From: Salinigranum halophilum
GTDB taxonomy: Archaea; Halobacteriota; Halobacteria; Halobacteriales; Haloferacaceae
Direction: 5' to 3'
Assembly: GCF_007004735.1 (NCBI RefSeq)
Contig: NZ_SSNL01000004.1
Span: 372,001-436,000, forward strand
DNA: 64,000 bases
The notes under the pieces are model-generated. The model did no database searches. It had not been told where the DNA came from and saw only the letters and a program-made list of their open reading frames with translations. This document shows, in pieces, positions 60,808 through 64,000 of the stretch (position 1 is the stretch's first letter; each line of letters begins with the position of its first letter). Both the position numbers and the translations under genes were made by a program.

Positions 60808-61486
60808 AGCCCGTGACGTCACCCGGCGGTACGACGTCGGAGCCGAGGTCGTGACCGCGCTCGCTCACGTGGACTTCGTCGTCGAGTCCGGTGAGTTCGT
60901 CGCGGTCGTCGGACCGTCGGGGTCCGGCAAGTCCACGCTGTTGAACGTCCTCGGCCTCCTCGACACGCCCAGCGAGGGCACCGTCCTCGTCGACGCGGTC
61001 GACACCAGCACGCTCACCGACACCGAGCGCACCGGCCTCAGACGTGAGACGATCGGCTTCATCTTCCAGAGCTTCTACCTCATCCCGACGCTGACCGCCC
61101 GCGAGAACGTCGCCCTGCCGCGGCTGTTCGTCGGCTCGGCTGCCGAACGCAACCGTCGTGCGGTCGACCTGCTCTCCCGCTTCGGCCTCGGCGAGCGGAC
61201 GGAGCACCGACCGCCACAGCTGAGCGGCGGACAGCAACAGCGCGTCGCCATCGCCCGCGCGCTCATCAACGACCCCGGTGTCCTCCTGGCCGACGAACCG
61301 ACGGGCAACCTCGACCAGGCGACGGGGAGACAGATTCTTCGAGAGTTCCAGGCGATCACCGACGAGGGCGTCAGCGTCGTCGCCGTCACCCACGACAGGC
61401 TCGTGACCGACCACGCCGACCGCGTCGTCGAACTCGTCGACGGACGGCTCGGGGAGTCCTCGCGGGAGACCCAGCATGTCTCGTGA
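60797..61486 (+). CDS. MacB/LolD-type ABC transporter, ATP-binding protein
   Basis: 229 residues from the GTG at 60797 (VLLEARDVTRRYDVG), overlapping the preceding gene by 11 nt. Walker [10 protein letters not shown], signature LSGGQQQR, Walker B VLLADEPTGNLD, switch His in AVTHD. The 'GFIFQSFYLIPTLTARENV' Q-loop is typical of MacB/LolD ATPases, which act with FtsX-type permeases in mechanotransmission or export rather than import. Overlaps the permease gene by 11 bp. Confidence 0.93.
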   Translation: MLLEARDVTRRYDVGAEVVTALAHVDFVVESGEFVAVVGPSGSGKSTLLNVLGLLDTPSEGTVLVDAVDTSTLTDTERTGLRRETIGFIFQSFYLIPTLTARENVALPRLFVGSAAERNRRAVDLLSRFGLGERTEHRPPQLSGGQQQRVAIARALINDPGVLLADEPTGNLDQATGRQILREFQAITDEGVSVVAVTHDRLVTDHADRVVELVDGRLGESSRETQHVS

Positions 61487-62648
61487 GGCGTCCAGCGAGG
61501 ACGCGCCGCCGGGGGCGACGTTCGCCGACCGCTTCCCCGTCCTCTCGCTGGCGGGGCGCAACCTCACGCGGACGAAAACCCGTTCGCTGCTCGCCGCGCT
61601 CGGCATCGCCATCGGCGTCATCGCCATCGCCTCGCTCGGGATGTTCGGCTCGGCGTTCCAGCGGTCACAGATGGAGAACATCGGGACCATCGGGAACGAC
61701 CTCGCGGTCGTCCCGGGTGAGGACCTCGACCGGCTCAACTTCACCGAGACGCAGTTGCGCGAGATACAGCGGGCGGCGCAACCGGCCGAGACCATCGCCG
61801 TCAAACGCGACAGCAGGGAGGTGGTCTATCGTGGGGAAGCCCAGAACCGAACGGTGTACGGCTTCGCCGACCCGGCGTCGCTGTACGACGTCCGGCAGGG
61901 GTACATCCCCCGCGAATGGCGAAGCGGCGCAGTCGTCGGGAACCAGCTCGCGGCCGACGAGGGCATCCGTGCCGGCGAGGCGCTGACCGTCGACGGCCAG
62001 ACGTACCGCGTGGTCGCCGTCCTCGACGAGACAGGGCAGGCGGCCATCATCGACGCGGACAACGCCGTCCTCCTCCCGCCCGAACGCTTCGACGAGGACA
62101 CGTACTCGCAGGTGGTGGTGCTGGCGGCGTCCACGGCCGAGGCGAACCAGACCGCGATGAACATCCGTGCCAGCATGAACGACCGGCAAGAGCGGGTTCG
62201 GATCTTCGAGTTCGGCCAGCTCGCCGAGCAGATCGACCAGCTGTTCGTCCAGTTGAACCTCTTTCTCGTCGGCATCGGCGCGGTGTCGCTCGTGGTCGCC
62301 GGGACGAGCATCCTCAACGTGATGCTCATGTCGACCGTCGAGCGCCGCGAGGAGATTGGCGTCCTCCGGGCGGTGGGCTTCGAGAAGCGCGCGGTGTTAC
62401 GCATCCTCCTGACCGAGGCGGGCATGCTCGGTCTCATCGGCGGCACCATCGGAGTCGTCGTGAGCCTCCTCGTGGGGATGGGCGTCAACAACCTGTTCCT
62501 CGGCGACCCGTTGGCGTTCGACGCGCTCGGCCTGTTCTACCTCACGGCCGCCTTCGCCTTCGGCGTCGGGTCGAGCCTGGTCAGCGGCGCGTATCCGGCG
62601 TGGAAAGCGGCGACGCTCGACCCCGTGCAGGCGCTTCGCGGGAACTGA
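61476..62648 (+). CDS. MacB/FtsX-type ABC permease
   Basis: 390 residues. N-terminal helix ('TRTKTRSLLAALGIAIGVIAIASLG') followed by a ~190-residue extracytoplasmic MacB-PCD domain ('LGMFGSAFQRSQMENIGTIG' ... 'VVAVLDETGQAAIIDADNAVLLP'), and three more helices ('LVGIGAVSLVVAGTSILNVMLMSTVERREEIGVLRAVGFEKRAVL' and 'LLVGMGVN'), the classical MacB/FtsX topology. The conserved NVMLMSTVERREEIGVLRA segment marks the family. It forms a complex with the ATPase and probably with the CARDB protein. Substrate unknown. Confidence 0.92.
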   Translation: MSREASSEDAPPGATFADRFPVLSLAGRNLTRTKTRSLLAALGIAIGVIAIASLGMFGSAFQRSQMENIGTIGNDLAVVPGEDLDRLNFTETQLREIQRAAQPAETIAVKRDSREVVYRGEAQNRTVYGFADPASLYDVRQGYIPREWRSGAVVGNQLAADEGIRAGEALTVDGQTYRVVAVLDETGQAAIIDADNAVLLPPERFDEDTYSQVVVLAASTAEANQTAMNIRASMNDRQERVRIFEFGQLAEQIDQLFVQLNLFLVGIGAVSLVVAGTSILNVMLMSTVERREEIGVLRAVGFEKRAVLRILLTEAGMLGLIGGTIGVVVSLLVGMGVNNLFLGDPLAFDALGLFYLTAAFAFGVGSSLVSGAYPAWKAATLDPVQALRGN

Positions 62649-62725
62649 CGTCTCGGGTCCGTCGCCCGCTCACGGCAATTCCGTGTAGACTCGTCACTCA
62701 CGACCGTTCGGTCTCGTCTGAGAAG

Positions 62726-62877
62726 TGGCCGGGGCGGGCTCCGAACCCGCGATCTCCGCATGGCCCAGGTCCGAGGCTCGGCAGGCCCCGTAGGCTGACG
62801 GAGGCTTCCAAGGCGGTACCGCACCGAATCTCAGAACCCTATGAGTGCGGCGCTATGTCCAGCTAAGCCACCCGGCC
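62726..62877 (-). tRNA. Elongator tRNA-Met (CAT) with ~78-nt intron
   Basis: On the minus strand the acceptor halves GGCCGGG (62877-62871) and CCCGGCC (62733-62727) pair, with discriminator A at 62726. The anticodon stem CCGCA / TGCGG encloses CTCAT(A), anticodon CAT. The T-arm is GCGGG-TTCGGAG-CCCGC. The ~78 nt between the anticodon loop and the TGCGG strand is an intron at the standard 37/38 position, processed at a bulge-helix-bulge. In haloarchaea the elongator tRNA-Met is known to have an intron of this size. Confidence 0.93.
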
Positions 62878-63420
62878 TCACTCTGCCGTAATGCGGTCCT
62901 GCCCTTCAACCTTCCTATCCGTCACGGGTGAGACGTTCGACACCACGGCCCGTGGCCGCCCGTTCGGGCGGCCGCACGCGGGTGAACGGTGAACGAGGAT
63001 CGACGAAGAGACGTATCTTCCCGGTCGCCGAAGCGTCCGCCGACCGAGCGATGGTGAGCACCGAACGACGCACGACCCCCAGCGGGGGATGTGACCTCTG
63101 AGGCTCCGTCGGCGTCTCTCTCGGCCGGGCCTGGCTCTGGTGGTCCCCGTCGTCCTCTCGGGAGAGAGCGTCGGGACGGTTCCGAACGTCGTCGGCTTCT
63201 CCGTCGGCGCGGTGAGTCCCGCGCTCGGAGACGTGGTCATGATACGACAGACGCGTGGGAGGCGCGGACTCGTGGAACTGTGGGACCGTCTCGGGAACCC
63301 CGTCGTGTCGCCCACCGTGGTACGCAGTGGTCCGCTTACTGTCCCATACACACTCACAAACGTATCACATCTGAGACGTTCATCCGCGGATTTATGCTGG
63401 ACGCCCGGGACGTGAGAGCC
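62878..63420. other. 543-bp stretch with no assigned gene
   Basis: A plus-strand frame from 63140 to 63415 (91 codons from GTG, VVPVVLSGESVGTVPNVVGF...) has coding-like third positions for its first half, but it has no recognisable family and lacks a promoter or ribosome site. A TATA-like GATTTATG at 63389-63396 belongs to the downstream gene. The remainder shows nothing. Confidence 0.5.
63389..63396 (+). promoter_or_regulatory. TATA-like box of the right-end gene
   Basis: GATTTATG centred ~28 nt upstream of the ATG at 63421; leaderless spacing. Confidence 0.55.
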
Positions 63421-64000
63421 ATGACCTACCCGGACGTCGTCCAGTCGGCGCTCGGCGACGAGTCGGTCGCCGCGCGCGTCCCGCTCGGCGACGATGCCCT
63501 GTTCGTCACGCCGACGCGGACGCTCGTCTACCGCGCCGACTCGCTCCTCTCGGACGAGTCGGTCGAGGAGTTCCCCCACGGTGCCGAACGCATCGGCGTC
63601 TCCACGAAGCGTCGAAAGACGACCGTCTCGCTCGACTACGGACTCGACGGCGAGCGCTCGTTCACCGTTCCGGCGAAGCTACTCGACCGGGCCTTACACC
63701 CGGTGCTGGCGGGCACGCTCAACGCCTCCGGCGTCACCGACCCCGGCGAGACCGTCACGGAGACGTTCCGCTTCTCCGAACTCACGCTGGTCGTCACGAG
63801 CGACCGAATCGTGAAACACGTCGGCAGCGCGGTGTGGGACGAGGACTTCGAGGAGTTCCACTTCGCGGACGTCACCGACCTCGTCGTCGAAGCGGGCAAC
63901 GTCGCGACGACGCTCGTCCTCACCCACGACGGGCGACAGCAGCGGCTCAAAGCGCCGAACGAGCGGGCGCGAGAGGTCCGTGAGCGACTCACCGACGCCC
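63421..64000 (+). CDS. Conserved haloarchaeal protein (DUF7115-like), right end cut off
   Basis: The first 193 codons of a gene that runs off the window. MTYPDVVQSALGDESVAARVPLGDDALFVTPTRTLVYRADSLLSDESVEEFPHGAERI... and the 'LDRALHPVLAGTLNASGVTDPGETV' and 'ADVTDLVVEAGNVATTLVLTHDGRQQRLKAPNERAREVRERL' segments match a haloarchaeal family I recall as DUF7115. The visible part looks like two related beta-rich (PH-like) modules, and a longer C-terminal part is expected. Function unknown. Confidence 0.82.
   Translation, partial: MTYPDVVQSALGDESVAARVPLGDDALFVTPTRTLVYRADSLLSDESVEEFPHGAERIGVSTKRRKTTVSLDYGLDGERSFTVPAKLLDRALHPVLAGTLNASGVTDPGETVTETFRFSELTLVVTSDRIVKHVGSAVWDEDFEEFHFADVTDLVVEAGNVATTLVLTHDGRQQRLKAPNERAREVRERLTDA

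Overview
The window is chromosomal DNA of a halophilic archaeon (class Halobacteria). The evidence is the strong G+C bias at third codon positions, acidic proteins rich in Asp/Glu and poor in Lys, TATA-like boxes about 26-28 nt before start codons (leaderless transcripts), Tat-type lipoprotein signals (twin Arg followed by an AGC lipobox), archaeal replication factor C, archaeal HMG-CoA synthase, split glycine decarboxylase subunits, and an intron-containing elongator tRNA-Met. I cannot fix the genus. Both window ends cut genes: a Cu(I) P-type ATPase at the left and a haloarchaeal DUF7115-like protein at the right.

Layout. 1-2.4 kb: end of copA, an A+T-rich orphan gene that looks acquired, a tRNA-like hairpin, tRNA-Val, and a small conserved gene. 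2.5-3.9 kb: NmrA-like oxidoreductase, glutaredoxin-like protein, zinc-ribbon protein. 4-8.3 kb: complete glycine cleavage operon gcvT-gcvH-gcvPA-gcvPB on the minus strand. 8.3-11.8 kb: a leaderless small ORF, small haloarchaeal genes, a NYN-domain protein, a TatD-like hydrolase, a DUF2150 protein. 11.8-15.2 kb: two divergent exported proteins with pilin-type N-termini, one with an Ig-like domain and one with a 43-residue repeat solenoid. 15.3-20.4 kb: HMG-CoA synthase, a membrane metalloprotease-like protein, regulators and a YdjM-type membrane protein. 20.5-23.4 kb: Zn/Mn ABC importer with an operator-like palindrome at its promoter.

23.5-26.4 kb: acetyltransferase, amidohydrolase and two tandem flavin-reductase-like paralogues. 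26.7-34 kb: two receiver-PAS-histidine kinases flank rfcL. The start region of rfcL exists twice, and the segment between the two copies carries a lipoprotein gene and a DUF433/DUF5615 toxin-antitoxin pair whose toxin gene has an in-frame TGA. 34-36.8 kb: an alcohol dehydrogenase, a 38-residue peptide ORF, a striking nested 82-nt palindrome and a TrmB regulator. 36.9-48 kb: amino-acid ABC importer, heme A synthase, a degenerate M24 protein, malic enzyme, transporters, regulators and RNase HI. 48-54.4 kb: five-gene oligopeptide importer. 54.4-59 kb: DMT transporter and small haloarchaeal genes. 59.3-62.7 kb: a CARDB-type surface protein translated with a MacB-like ABC pair, then tRNA-Met with its intron.

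Most of the window is ordinary haloarchaeal core and transport gene content. The parts I consider most worth a second look are the duplicated rfcL start region enclosing a damaged toxin-antitoxin module, the nested palindrome at 35349-35430, the pilin-anchored 43-residue solenoid, and the A+T-rich orphan beside the tRNA. Protein family names are from recognition of motifs and general knowledge, not from database searches.
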